From NCBI RefSeq assembly GCF_019443985.1, contig NZ_CP049303.1:2046001-2110000 (forward strand): a stretch of 64,000 nt of DNA. Reading direction: 5' to 3'. Within the stretch, counting starts at the first letter, position 1. Each line of letters starts with the position of its first letter. The stretch comes from Liquorilactobacillus hordei DSM 19519 (lineage in GTDB: Bacteria > Bacillota > Bacilli > Lactobacillales > Lactobacillaceae). A program made the position numbers and the translations under genes. The notes beneath the pieces were generated by a model. It was not told the origin of the DNA, did no database searches, and was given only the letters and a program-made list of their open reading frames with translations. Below, piece by piece: positions 40,032 through 49,807 of the stretch.

Positions 40032-40884
40032 GCCACCTCTTTACCTGATTGTATGCTTGTTTAACTTTCAAGTTAGCCGTTGGTGAAAATTTTGGTGCTA
40101 CTACATCGTAGACATGTTTCTCCTTAACTGCTTTCAAATTATTATAAGGACTTTGTTTGAAAGTTGTTATAAAAGCTGCTTTTACCTGTTTAGGCATTGC
40201 ATGTGCTAACCGAATAACAATATCCGGATCAGCTTGGACAATCGCTTCACTACTCGCTGTAGTATAAAGCGAAGACGGGCTGGCTCCAACTACCTCACCA
40301 CCAGCTCTTTTAACCAAATCACCTAAGTAAGTTTTTGAGTTCATTACCAAGAAACTTCCGCCAGGCATTCCCATTAAGATCAATACTTTAGGTTTTTGAA
40401 CCCGACTAATTTTTTTTATTTTTATTTGAGAAAGAAGTTTCTGCGCCTCTTTTTGTTTATCATACTTCCTACCCAAATATTTAATGCTCTTTACTAAGCT
40501 TCCATAATTTTGAAAATTTAAGGATTTCATACCTATCTTTTGTTCTTTTAACTTGCCTTGATACTCATCCGTCAGTTCAGAGTCTACATAGACTATATCG
40601 GGTTTAGCCGTCAACAAGTTATCCCAATTAATACTCACATGATTGCCCACACGTGTAACATTATGGTATTTATTAGGTACTTTTTGAAGGCTACTATCAC
40701 TCGGAACACCAACTAATTTCATATTTAAGTGGGCAAAAACTTCTGTAATAGCTACTGTCGTTGCTACTATTCTGGGCTGTTTTTCAGATGTTTGACTACT
40801 TTGTTTTTGCTGACTCAAATACACTAATCCAAGCACTGCCACTAAGATAATAATGCTTGAAATTATTTTTTTAGATCTTATAAT
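40012..40884 (-). CDS. Iron/heme ABC transporter substrate-binding protein, IsdE-like
   Basis: A binding protein of the FecB/IsdE type (domains around PRIVATTVAITEVFAHL, GNHVSINWDNLLTAKPDIVYV and PDIVIRLAHAMP). From GTG 40842 the N-terminus would be only MAVLGLVYLSQQ. Reading upstream in frame to ATT 40884 adds the basic stretch RSKK and a full hydrophobic segment, giving a credible membrane anchor of 290 residues, with GGGGGT suitably placed before ATT. No lipobox cysteine is seen. I prefer the ATT start, at moderate confidence. Confidence 0.8.
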   Translation of the reverse strand: MIRSKKIISSIIILVAVLGLVYLSQQKQSSQTSEKQPRIVATTVAITEVFAHLNMKLVGVPSDSSLQKVPNKYHNVTRVGNHVSINWDNLLTAKPDIVYVDSELTDEYQGKLKEQKIGMKSLNFQNYGSLVKSIKYLGRKYDKQKEAQKLLSQIKIKKISRVQKPKVLILMGMPGGSFLVMNSKTYLGDLVKRAGGEVVGASPSSLYTTASSEAIVQADPDIVIRLAHAMPKQVKAAFITTFKQSPYNNLKAVKEKHVYDVVAPKFSPTANLKVKQAYNQVKRWLDQIDK

Positions 40885-41733
40885 GGCGAATCAACCCCCA
40901 CGCTCCAACACAGCCACCAATTACTATTGCTGTTATTGAAAATCCGAGCACGCTCTTATTAGTGCTTTTGCTCTTATTATTCTTGTTCTCTCTTTTTTTA
41001 TTTTTTTTGTCCCATCTTCTTTATACTTAGTCTTTTTACTGCTATATTTCTTTTTACCGCTGTTTTCCTTTTCACTAGCTGACTTTGTCTCACTTGTACT
41101 TGAACTGGCTATGTTTGAAGTAGTGGCAGAAGACTCTATTGAGACAGAACTAGATGAGCTCGTTGCTGCAGTTGAACTAGTATTACTTGAAGATGCAGTT
41201 TTATTAGCCGTACTGCTACTAGATATTGAACTGTTGGTTTGCTTCGAACTTGCCGTAGTACTTTGTTGACTGGCCGAAGATGAACTACTAGAAAGTTCGG
41301 GAACACTTCCGCTATTCATTAATAAATTAAAACCATATGTGTGATGATAATCCATGCTATCAATATCAACTTTCATATTTCCTGATATTGACTGCTTCAC
41401 TGACTTGGTAGTAAAGGAAAAGGTGTAATAATCTTCATTTCCAGAGGTACTTTTACTGACTTGTGGTCCCTGACCGTTAATATTTAAAATTTGTACAGGA
41501 AATGAACCTAAATCATGACTTGTTTTGACTGTGATACTAACATTATATTGTTCTTGCCCAACTGAAACTGTTGCTGGTTTTACAAAATATGCATCTGCAA
41601 TAGATGTCTGCGATGTACCATATTTTTCAATCGTATAATTAACCTGATATGAAGAAGCAGAAACTTCTATCGTTTTCATGAAGAAAACCAATAAGAAAGT
41701 TCCTGCGACTACTAATAAATATTTAATTCTCAT
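40871..41733 (-). pseudogene. NEAT-domain surface protein with frameshifted C-terminus
   Basis: The protein has a signal peptide (KYLLVVAGTFLLVFFMKTIEVSA), one NEAT domain (VNYTIEKYGTSQTSIADAYF ... YHHTYGFNL, with the heme-type YxxxY motif), then a long Ser/Thr-rich wall-spanning region and a Lys-rich stretch. The frame ends with an unlikely tail at 40933. In another frame the DNA encodes SVLGFSITAIVIGGCVGAWG and RHYKI to a stop at 40871, an expected membrane anchor. One extra base in the T8 run at 41001-41008 would join them. NEAT domains bind heme; this would pass it to the transporter. Confidence 0.75.
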
Positions 41734-42387
41734 TTGCCAGATCTCCTAATGCTTAAAAGTGTTCCTCCTAATCCAACCGCAGTAATAAGTGCTAAGACAC
41801 CTAAGATTGAAGCATAGGAATAATTAGACTCGCCTGTTTGTGGAAGGGTCATTTCACTTGATTTTACAGAACTATCAGCACTTAAACTTATAGAACTATC
41901 GCTGCTTGATGAACTGTTGTGCGGATCTGTAGAAACTGCCTGTGCTGGTGCAACTACATCTGTAATCTTCTTATCAGCCGTTGTGGTTCCGTTACTACCA
42001 GACTCCTTTCCGGATCCGACTTCGTTGATACTTTTTATGACTGCCAACGCTTGAACATTATGGGTAAACATATTTGGAACTGTATATGTCATATCAAGCA
42101 AAATCTTGTTTCCTACTGTTAAATTAGCAACTTTTTCTTTACTCAAAACAGCCGTCCATGTGCCACTAACCGCATCTGCTGAAGCAACATTTTTAGTCAT
42201 TTCTACACCATCAAATTTAACTGTTGTCATATAATTCATCATTTTGCCCTGCGTAATTGTAACGGTCGCTGTTCCATCAGTATTTTTTTGGATCTTAATT
42301 GCTGTATTCCAGATACCATCTTCTTGAATCATTGATAAAACATTTAGATCATTGCCGTTACCATCAACCTGATGATATTCAACTGTT
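41730..42387 (-). pseudogene. NEAT-domain LPxTG protein, 3' part (cut by IS1182 copy 2)
   Basis: From the IS junction the frame runs TVEYHQVDGNGNDLNVL and through a NEAT-like domain (TATVTITQGKMMNYMTTVKFDG, DMTYTVPNMFTHNVQALAVI), a Ser-rich linker and a sortase signal LPQTGESNYSY, a hydrophobic segment and RRSGK. It is thus a wall-anchored surface protein lacking its N-terminus. The NEAT segment lacks a clear YxxxY motif. The stop overlaps the next NEAT gene by 4 bases. Confidence 0.8.
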
Positions 42388-44031
42388 GGGGCTGTGCCAT
42401 AAGTCCTTCAAAATAGAAGAGATTAGTGAAAATCGTTCTTTGATTTTCACTAATCTCTTCTTTTTGTTTATAAAACAGTTATAATTGGTGCCTTTCGCCA
42501 CCAATTTTCTAATATTCATTGCCATCAAGGCAATTCCAGCTTCCCTTTTTACCTTCTCAAGACCTCTAACCGAAAATTTTTTAAAACCCAAACAAGCCTT
42601 CAATCCACCAAAAACTGATTCAACATCTATTTTACGTTGTCCGTAAATTGAACCAGTTTGGTGATTTGAAAGCAACTTGCGTTCCTTAGCTTTGAAATAC
42701 TCCCATGCGCTATTAATACTTATTTTACGAGGATTTCCGTTTTTAGTGAATGCTCGGTGATCAATTTTAAAATCGTTATCGTATTTGTTTGCCTGATACT
42801 CTTTAAATTCACGTACAAATCCGTACTTATCTTTGCGCTTACGGTAAGCATAAAAACTAAATCTAACTCCCTGCAGATCAATAAAATAATCGTCTTTAGG
42901 ATGATACGCCCAATTCATGACCTTACGGTCATCACTTTTCCATTTGCGACTATTTTCTTTTAACATTGTCCCATATGGAATTAACGCTGTATGTTCAGGT
43001 AATTCATCTTCGAGATATCGATAATTTGATTCTGAACCGTATCCTGCATCAGCCACAATATACTTACCTAAAGTTCCAGCTGCTTTTTGTTGCTGTAAAA
43101 AAGGAATTAATGTTTTGGTATCTCCTGGATTTTGAAAAATGCCGAAGGCAGTTACAAATTGTTTACTTGTGGCGATTTGTAGATTATAAGCCGGTTTTAG
43201 CTGTCCGTTGAGCATTGGATCTTCCTTAACACGCATGAAAGTTGCATCATGATCTGTTTTTGAATAACTATTTCTTTTACCATAAATTCTGGTTTGTATT
43301 TTATGAGCTAATAATTTAGTTTGCCGTAACTTAAGTTTTCGTTTTAAAGATTTTAGTTTTCGACGCCTTGACTTGTCTGGGTTTGGAGAGATATGTTCTT
43401 TTTCAATCTTTTTATTCAAATCTTTCAAGTCATTTTCTAACCGCAAGGTAATTTCATCAAGCATTTCTAAAGTAAGATCTGTCTCTGCTGGGAGCTGACA
43501 CTTAAACTTAGCGTCATTTAATTCTTCCAGAAGGGTTATAATCGCAGAGCGATTAAGCTTGTCAAAACGAATCGTATTCTTACGCCAAACAAAACTATAT
43601 TTATTGGCATCAGCTAAAATTTTAGTCCCGTCAATAAAAGTAACTTCATCAATAAAATTGTTTTGTTTCAGATATTTGGTTAGTTTTAGAATACATTGAT
43701 TAATCAAGCTCTCAACTTCATCTGAAATTCTAAAACGACAAATTGTTCGGTAGGCTGGAACCTGTTCTTGTGTCAGCCAACGGGCTGCCAAATTCTCTTC
43801 TGCCAACGTATTAATACGGCGACTACTAAAGATACCTTTTGTGTACGCAAACAAAATTAATTTTAAAAGTACACGCAGATCATACTTACGCGGTCGTCCA
43901 AAGATGTAAGGATCATTAATTTTAAGGTCTTCAACTATTTGATTAATCATCCGTGCAGGATGATTTTCTTTTGGCTCCCAGTCAGTTTTAATACTAAGTA
44001 CAGTCTGATTTATGTTATAATTATTGTACAT
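42379..44031 (-). CDS. IS1182-family transposase (copy 2)
   Basis: The protein is the same as copy 1 up to DLWHSP at the terminal repeat, then gains only Asn-Ser before a TGA supplied by the flanking DNA (550 residues). It is intact apart from the borrowed stop. Confidence 0.9.
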   Translation of the reverse strand: MYNNYNINQTVLSIKTDWEPKENHPARMINQIVEDLKINDPYIFGRPRKYDLRVLLKLILFAYTKGIFSSRRINTLAEENLAARWLTQEQVPAYRTICRFRISDEVESLINQCILKLTKYLKQNNFIDEVTFIDGTKILADANKYSFVWRKNTIRFDKLNRSAIITLLEELNDAKFKCQLPAETDLTLEMLDEITLRLENDLKDLNKKIEKEHISPNPDKSRRRKLKSLKRKLKLRQTKLLAHKIQTRIYGKRNSYSKTDHDATFMRVKEDPMLNGQLKPAYNLQIATSKQFVTAFGIFQNPGDTKTLIPFLQQQKAAGTLGKYIVADAGYGSESNYRYLEDELPEHTALIPYGTMLKENSRKWKSDDRKVMNWAYHPKDDYFIDLQGVRFSFYAYRKRKDKYGFVREFKEYQANKYDNDFKIDHRAFTKNGNPRKISINSAWEYFKAKERKLLSNHQTGSIYGQRKIDVESVFGGLKACLGFKKFSVRGLEKVKREAGIALMAMNIRKLVAKGTNYNCFINKKKRLVKIKERFSLISSILKDLWHSPNS

Positions 44032-44183
44032 TTTGATTATCCTTTCTATAGGGGTATTGTTTTTGAAAGTACTGGCTCCAACCAGTGCTTTTTTATTTTT
44101 AATTATACCAAAAGAGCTTCACCAGAAAAATCATTACTTTCTCTGGTGAAGCTCTTTCACTTAGGGACTTATGGCACAGCCCC
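42388..44183 (-). mobile_element. IS1182-family insertion sequence, copy 2 (1796 bp)
   Basis: It has the same length, terminal inverted repeats and encoded transposase as copy 1 at 16197-17992. Flanks are TTCAACTGTT on the left and ACTTGAAC on the right, with no direct duplication. It interrupts the NEAT-gene region. Confidence 0.93.
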
Positions 44184-44854
44184 ACTTGAACTTATTGAAC
44201 TTGCATTAGAGCTTGATACATTGCTTGAACTTGTTGAAGTTGCGTTAGAACTTGGTGTGCTACTTGAACTTGCTGCACTTGAACTTGTTGAAGTTGCATT
44301 AGAGCTTGATGTGCTACTTGAACTTGCCGAACTCGATGATGAACTTGCTGAGCTGGAGCTTGACGAATCTGCATCAGAAGTTGTCTTAGTAATTGCATCA
44401 GGTACACCACTATTAATTTTTACATAAAAACTAGGATTTCCATTATATCCACCAGAACTATAACTTACATCTGCTAAATACACACCGCTATTAACTAAAG
44501 TCAACGCTTCTTGAGACGATAAGCTAGCCGTCCATGTACCAGTATTTCCTTCACTTTTTTCAACTAATGAGTGTCCATCGAAATTAGCAGCGGTCATTAT
44601 CGACATACCTGACACTTGAGAAAAAATTAATTTTGCCGCATTGCTTGAATCAACAACAAGTTGTACAGATGTACCCCACATGTTATCCATTGACGAAGCA
44701 GAGGTTGTAGCTTCATCTTTATAATACCCAACATTCAATGTATATGTACCCGTTGGTAAGACTTTTACACTATCTGCATTGATACGTGCCGTCTTAAAAG
44801 CCAACGTAAAAAAGGCAAATGTAAGCATTAACAGAAAAATAAACTTTTTTTCAT
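44184..44854 (-). pseudogene. NEAT-like surface protein, 5' part (cut by IS1182 copy 2)
   Basis: A secreted protein beginning with signal-peptide-like MLTFAFFTLAFKTARINA, followed by a NEAT-like domain (GTYTLNVGYYKDEATTSASS, SGMSIMTAANFDGHSL, FYVKIN) and a long Ser-rich tract that ends at the IS. The ATG with the best ribosome binding site (GGGAGGA, 44854) is in another frame and stops after eight codons; one more A in the A7 run (44845-44851) would join it to the signal peptide as MKKKFIFLLMLTF. So the gene is broken at both ends. Its frame does not continue directly into the fragment left of the IS. Confidence 0.75.
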
Positions 44855-44875
44855 AAATATTCCTCCCTTTTTAAT

Positions 44876-44932
44876 TGAGAATCACTATCAATTAAGTTGA
44901 ACTAATTTTAGCACATCCAAAAAAATATTCAA
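44876..44932 (-). promoter_or_regulatory. Promoter with Fur-box-like operator for the NEAT/heme uptake operon
   Basis: On the minus strand TTGAAT (44927-44932) and TAAAAT (44905-44910) are 16 bases apart. Downstream, TGAGAAT-C-ACTATCA (44876-44890 as read on plus) matches the Fur 7-1-7 pattern TGATAAT-N-ATTATCA at 12 of 14 arm positions. Iron-dependent repression is the expected result. Confidence 0.65.
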
Positions 44933-45061
44933 TAACTAATCAAAAATAATTTATATAGATAAGAAACTTTCTTAGTGCACAATATTTATTACATTAGATT
45001 CTTTAAAAAAAGCGTAAATTAATTCTGCATCTTTAACGTTTCTTATTATTTTAAGATATAC

Positions 45062-45116
45062 TTGTGTTTTTTTTAAAATGAACTATAATGACACATTGTC
45101 ACATGACAGGTCGTCA
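45062..45116 (+). promoter_or_regulatory. tetR promoter with two tandem palindromes
   Basis: TTGTGT (45062-45067), 16 bases, TATAAT (45084-45089), then TGACA-CAT-TGTCA (45089-45101) and TGAC-AGGTC-GTCA (45104-45116). Two neighbouring palindromes on top of the start site suggest cooperative self-repression by the TetR protein. Confidence 0.7.
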
Positions 45117-45133
45117 TAAAGGAGGATAGAATA

Positions 45134-45748
45134 ATGCCCAAGGATACTTTTTTTAATCTTATCCCAGAAAAAAAAGCAAGGCTCTTCGCCGCAATTAGCC
45201 ATGAATTTTCTAGGAAAAGCTTTGATGATTCTGCAATCAGTGAAATTATTGAATTTGCTGGTATTCCCCGCGGAAGTTTCTATCAATATTTCAATGATAA
45301 ATTAGATTGCTACCTCTATTTTGTCGGACAAATTCAAAATGAGCAAAATGAACTTTATCTGGCTCTTTTAGAAAAGAATGAAGGAGATTTATTTGAAGCG
45401 TCTAAGCAATTCTTCAAAGAAACCATTAAGGATGTTTTAGAGGGGGATCATTCTGATTTTTATCGAACAATGATTGAAGCCCATGACTTTCGTCTTCAAA
45501 AAGTGCTAGGTCACGGGAGTATGCATCAATTAATTCAAACATTATATGCACAGACTGATCTAACTCACTTACACATTGAATCATTTGAAGAATTTCGTGA
45601 TTTAGTTAGTTTAATGTTGAATATTTTCTTTAAGTCTGTTGGTGGCTACTTTCACCATCATCAAGGAAAAGATCCGCTTTCTGTCACCGCAGTTCAAAAA
45701 AGCTGTCTTAAAATGCTGTCTTGGCTTCAATATGGAGTTACAAAATAA
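45134..45748 (+). CDS. TetR-family transcriptional regulator
   Basis: A 204-residue regulator with an N-terminal helix-turn-helix (FDDSAISEIIEFAGIPRGSFYQYFNDKLDC, about residues 30-60) and a C-terminal ligand domain. It precedes two ABC exporter genes by 28 bases and is probably their repressor. The ligand is unknown; drugs, heme or toxic lipids are possible. Confidence 0.88.
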   Translation: MPKDTFFNLIPEKKARLFAAISHEFSRKSFDDSAISEIIEFAGIPRGSFYQYFNDKLDCYLYFVGQIQNEQNELYLALLEKNEGDLFEASKQFFKETIKDVLEGDHSDFYRTMIEAHDFRLQKVLGHGSMHQLIQTLYAQTDLTHLHIESFEEFRDLVSLMLNIFFKSVGGYFHHHQGKDPLSVTAVQKSCLKMLSWLQYGVTK

Positions 45749-45776
45749 ATTGATTTAGATGTTATGGAGGTCGATT

Positions 45777-47504
45777 ATGTATAAAATTGTTCGCACTCGT
45801 TTAGAAAAGTGGCCCGTTCTAGCTGCTGCATTCTTTATGATTATTCAGGTTTTTTGCAATCTTACTTTGCCAACACTCACTTCCGATATGATTAATAAAG
45901 GTGTAGCCGCTGGAAACACAAACTACATCTGGCAGGTAGGCGCGAAAATGTTAGGAATCACCCTGATTGGAATTCTGGCTGCCGCTGGAAATGTTTTTTT
46001 CGCATCAACGCAAGCTCAAAAGCTTGGTACTAAATTGCGCAATGCATTATTTGAAAAAGTTCTTAAATTTGGAAGTCACGAAGTTGATAAGTTTGGTGCT
46101 TCTTCACTTACTACAAGAACAACCAATGATGTTTTACAAATTCAAAATGTGACAGTCATGATTTTACGGATGATGCTACAGGCACCTGCAATGTTAATTG
46201 GTGGTATCATAATGGCTTATCTTAGTGAAAAAAAATTAACAATTGTTTTTCTCGTATCACTTCCGCTATTGGCAATTGCAATTGGAATTGTTATGTCTTT
46301 AGCTGGACCGCTATTCAGTAGTCTACAAAATAAGATTGACCGCATTAATCTTGTTTTCCGTGAAGGATTGACTGGTGTTCGTGTTGTACGCGCCTTTCGA
46401 CAAGATAATTTCGAACAGACTCGCTTTGAAGATGCCAATAAATCTTACACAAATACTGCTATTAAGGCTTTCAGCTTGGTATCCTTGATGTTTCCAGTTA
46501 TGACATTGATTTTAAATGGAACTAATATCGGAATTATTTGGATTGGGGCTAACCTAATTGCCAAGCAGTCAATGGAAGTCGGGAATCTAGTTTCTTTTAT
46601 GACATACGCTGCAATGATTTTGTTTAGTTTTATGATGCTCTCCATGGTTTTTGTTTTTATCCCCAGAGCACAGGCTGCCGCTGTTCGTATTCAAGAAGTT
46701 TTAGATACTGAATATTCAATTAAAGAGGATCCACAACCAACTGTTTTAAATAACTCTGAGATCTCACTTGAATTTAAAAATGTTAATTTTCGTTATGCTC
46801 ATGCTGAACGTCGTGCACTTGAATCAATTAATCTCAACCTGCATTCCGGACAAACACTTGCAATCATAGGTGGAACTGGAGCAGGTAAGTCGACCTTGAT
46901 AAATTTGATTCCACGATTATACGATATTGAATCAGGTAAGATTAGGCTTAATGGTATTGATATTTCCAAGTTACCGCAAAGTCAACTTCATGAACAAGTT
47001 TCCTTCGTGCAACAAAAAGCTTTCTTATTCAAAGGAACGATCCGCAGTAACTTGCAAGTCGGGAAGCCAGATGCAACTGAAAAAGAAATGTGGCATGCAC
47101 TTGAAGTCGCTCAGGCAACTGAATTCGTCAAGGAACTTGACAGTGGGTTAGATTCTGTTGTTGAACATAATGGAGCTAATTTTTCTGGGGGACAACGTCA
47201 ACGTCTAGCAATTGCCCGTGCACTTATAAAGCCAGCTGCTATCTATATCTTTGATGATTCATTTTCTGCACTTGACTTTAAGACAGATGCAAAACTACGA
47301 AAAGCTCTCGCCAATGATAATAAAATCAGTCATAGTATTGTCATTATCGTTGCTCAAAGAATTGCAACAGTCACAACCGCAAATCAAATTATTGTTCTTG
47401 ATGGAGGTAAAGATGTTGGACATGGAACACACAATGAACTAAAAAAATCTAACCCTACTTACCAAGAAATTATCAAATCACAATTGAAAGGAGAGGATAT
47501 TTAA
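45777..47504 (+). CDS. ABC exporter half, subunit A
   Basis: A 575-residue type IV ABC exporter subunit with six membrane segments followed by an ATPase domain (Walker A GGTGAGKST, signature FSGGQRQR, Walker B IYIFDDSFSALD, with Asp in place of the catalytic Glu, and QRIAT instead of the H-loop His). This marks the degenerate site of a heterodimeric exporter. Start at ATG 45777, 6 bases after GGAGG. Confidence 0.9.
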   Translation: MYKIVRTRLEKWPVLAAAFFMIIQVFCNLTLPTLTSDMINKGVAAGNTNYIWQVGAKMLGITLIGILAAAGNVFFASTQAQKLGTKLRNALFEKVLKFGSHEVDKFGASSLTTRTTNDVLQIQNVTVMILRMMLQAPAMLIGGIIMAYLSEKKLTIVFLVSLPLLAIAIGIVMSLAGPLFSSLQNKIDRINLVFREGLTGVRVVRAFRQDNFEQTRFEDANKSYTNTAIKAFSLVSLMFPVMTLILNGTNIGIIWIGANLIAKQSMEVGNLVSFMTYAAMILFSFMMLSMVFVFIPRAQAAAVRIQEVLDTEYSIKEDPQPTVLNNSEISLEFKNVNFRYAHAERRALESINLNLHSGQTLAIIGGTGAGKSTLINLIPRLYDIESGKIRLNGIDISKLPQSQLHEQVSFVQQKAFLFKGTIRSNLQVGKPDATEKEMWHALEVAQATEFVKELDSGLDSVVEHNGANFSGGQRQRLAIARALIKPAAIYIFDDSFSALDFKTDAKLRKALANDNKISHSIVIIVAQRIATVTTANQIIVLDGGKDVGHGTHNELKKSNPTYQEIIKSQLKGEDI

Positions 47505-49348
47505 TGGCTAGTCGTGGACCCGCAAGTAATATTGGCAAAGCAACAGAAAAACCAAAGAATTTTTGGCAAACAACTTGGCGTTTATGTAAATACATGGCAC
47601 CTTGGAAATGGTTCCTTTTTATTGTTATTTTGTTTGCAATTGGATCTGTAGTTTTCCAGATTATCTCCCCTAAAATTTTGGGAGAAGCTACTACTACTAT
47701 TTTTAATGGTTTTCTCAAAGGTTATAAAGAAATCAAGGCTGGACAACATATCAGTTCTCTTCCTATTGATTTTACAAAAATTAAAACAATTTTATTGACC
47801 GTTGGCATCATGTACATTTTCTCAGCCGCTCTATCCTTCTTTCAACAATTGATTATGGCTAATATCTCACAAAAAATCGTTTTCCGCTTACGGCAGGATC
47901 TTAAATCGAAGCTACAAAGGCTTCCGATTGTATACTATGACACCCACTCCAATGGAGATATCATGTCTCGTGCAATTAACGATATGGATAATATTGCTGG
48001 AACACTCCAACAGAGTCTTGCACAAATTGTCACTAGTGCCGTTACCTTCGTAGGTGTTTTATTCATGATGCTTTCAATTAGTTGGGAAATGACCTTGATA
48101 GCTTGTATCACAGTTCCGCTTGGTGTACTTGTGATTTCATTGGTAGCACCTCGATCGCAAAAATACTTTGCAGCCCAGCAAAAAAGCTTGGGGTTGCTTA
48201 ACGATCAAATCGAAGAGAGTTTTTCTGGACATACTGTGGTTAAAACTTTCAACAAGGAAAAATCAAGCATCAAAACATTTAAAAATCAAAATAATAACTA
48301 CTACCGTTCTTCCTGGAAAGCACAATTTATTTCTGGATTAATTATGCCGCTTATGAACTTCGTTTCTAACATTGGATACGTTTTTGTAGCTATTGTTGGT
48401 GGTTTAAAGGTGGCGAATGGTCAAATTACACTTGGTAATATTCAAGCCTTTCTACAATATGTTAACCAGTTCACCCAGCCGATTACGCAACTCGCTAATT
48501 TAGCTAATACTATTCAAGCAACTGTTGCATCTGCTGAACGTATTTTCCAAGTATTGGATGAAGATGAGATGGAAGAGACAAGTGTTGACATTGCTGATGA
48601 AACACATAACACTGCTAAAGTAAAATTTGAACATGTTGATTTTGGCTACAACAACAGTGAAATTCTAATTAAAGATATGAATCTTTCAGTCAAATCTGGT
48701 GAAAAAGTTGCTATTGTCGGTCCTACTGGAGCGGGGAAAACAACTTTAATTAACCTACTTGAACGGTTCTATGATATCAAGAGTGGTTCACTTAAGCTTG
48801 ATGGTCATGATACAAGAAATCTCTCACGTGAAGAAGTCCGCTCACATTTTGCAATGGTCTTGCAAGACACTTGGCTCTTTACCGGTTCGATTTACGATAA
48901 CATCAAATATGGACGTGAAGATGCTTCAGAAGAAGAGGTCTACAAAGCTGCTAAAGCTGCACATGCTGATACATTCATTCGCCAATTACCAGAAGGCTAT
49001 CAAACGATTCTAAATGAAGAAGCATCGAATATCTCTCAAGGTCAACGTCAGCTTTTGACAATTGCACGCGCCTTTTTGGCTAATCCAGACATCTTAATTT
49101 TGGATGAGGCAACTAGTTCAGTTGATACAAGAACAGAAATTCTTATTCAAAAAGCCATGGAACGATTACTTAATAATCGTACGAGTTTTGTAGTCGCTCA
49201 CCGTCTCTCTACGATTCGTGATGCAGATAATATACTAGTAATGAATCACGGATCCATTGTCGAGACTGGAGATCATAACTCATTAATGAAACAAAATGGA
49301 TTTTATGCTGATTTATACAATAGTCAATTTACTATTCCAGTTGAATAG
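47504..49348 (+). CDS. ABC exporter half, subunit B
   Basis: A 614-residue exporter subunit with a membrane domain and an ATPase domain (Walker A GPTGAGKTT, Walker B ILILDEATSSVD with the catalytic Glu, H-loop AHRLST; signature ISQGQRQ). It overlaps the partner gene by one base (TAATG). Together they form a BmrCD/LmrCD-like heterodimer. It exports drugs or other hydrophobic compounds. Confidence 0.9.
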   Translation: MASRGPASNIGKATEKPKNFWQTTWRLCKYMAPWKWFLFIVILFAIGSVVFQIISPKILGEATTTIFNGFLKGYKEIKAGQHISSLPIDFTKIKTILLTVGIMYIFSAALSFFQQLIMANISQKIVFRLRQDLKSKLQRLPIVYYDTHSNGDIMSRAINDMDNIAGTLQQSLAQIVTSAVTFVGVLFMMLSISWEMTLIACITVPLGVLVISLVAPRSQKYFAAQQKSLGLLNDQIEESFSGHTVVKTFNKEKSSIKTFKNQNNNYYRSSWKAQFISGLIMPLMNFVSNIGYVFVAIVGGLKVANGQITLGNIQAFLQYVNQFTQPITQLANLANTIQATVASAERIFQVLDEDEMEETSVDIADETHNTAKVKFEHVDFGYNNSEILIKDMNLSVKSGEKVAIVGPTGAGKTTLINLLERFYDIKSGSLKLDGHDTRNLSREEVRSHFAMVLQDTWLFTGSIYDNIKYGREDASEEEVYKAAKAAHADTFIRQLPEGYQTILNEEASNISQGQRQLLTIARAFLANPDILILDEATSSVDTRTEILIQKAMERLLNNRTSFVVAHRLSTIRDADNILVMNHGSIVETGDHNSLMKQNGFYADLYNSQFTIPVE

Positions 49349-49361
49349 TTATGAAAATAGA

Positions 49362-49450
49362 AGAAGAGGCTGAGCCCAATTTAAATTTGGCCCAGCCTCT
49401 TCTTCTATTCTTTTGTAAATAAACGTATTTTATAAGTCACATTCACACTC
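49362..49450. terminator. Bidirectional terminator within a dispersed repeat copy
   Basis: AGAAGAGGCTGAGCC pairs with GGCCCAGCCTCTTCT around an AATTTAAATTT loop and T-rich DNA follows on both sides. The adjacent TTTTGTAAATAAACGTATTT matches the repeat copy at 59755-59855. It lies between the convergent exporter and azlD genes. Confidence 0.75.
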
Positions 49451-49477
49451 TTTTTTGTTTCCTCATTAATCCATCAA

Positions 49478-49807
49478 CTATACTCCAAAAAATCTGATAA
49501 GTGCTAAGGAAATCGCACCAACTACAACCACAACCAAAAGACTCTTAGTTAAAATTGCACTTAAAACCGTTGGAACTGAAGCTACCAAGTTTTCAAAGTT
49601 TAAACTTGGTAGATGACCTAAATGTTGAACAAATAAACTCTCAAACCACAGTGCAGACATGATCGTAATTGGAACAAAACTTAAAAAGTTAATTATTTTT
49701 TCATTCAAACGATACTTTTTCAGAATCACAAGAGGAAAGATTTTAGACAACCAAACCACAAATCCAGAGCATATAATAATTTTTAATACATAATCAAAAG
49801 AATACAT
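49478..49807 (-). CDS. azlD: AzlD-family transport subunit
   Basis: A 109-residue membrane protein with about four membrane segments, of the AzlD/YgaH/BrnE family that pairs with AzlC. It overlaps azlC by 14 bases and lies in the methionine operon. Confidence 0.85.
   Translation of the reverse strand: MYSFDYVLKIIICSGFVVWLSKIFPLVILKKYRLNEKIINFLSFVPITIMSALWFESLFVQHLGHLPSLNFENLVASVPTVLSAILTKSLLVVVVVGAISLALIRFFGV

Noticed and set aside
44192..44410. Gln/Val-rich ORF opposite or shifted to the Ser-rich NEAT tail
   Set aside because: It is the alternative frame of a low-complexity Ser repeat, not a separate gene.
43939..44427. 162-codon plus-strand ORF spanning the IS end and the Ser-rich tract
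   Set aside because: It is an antisense reading of repeated serine codons (Leu-Glu-rich product) joined to IS sequence by chance.
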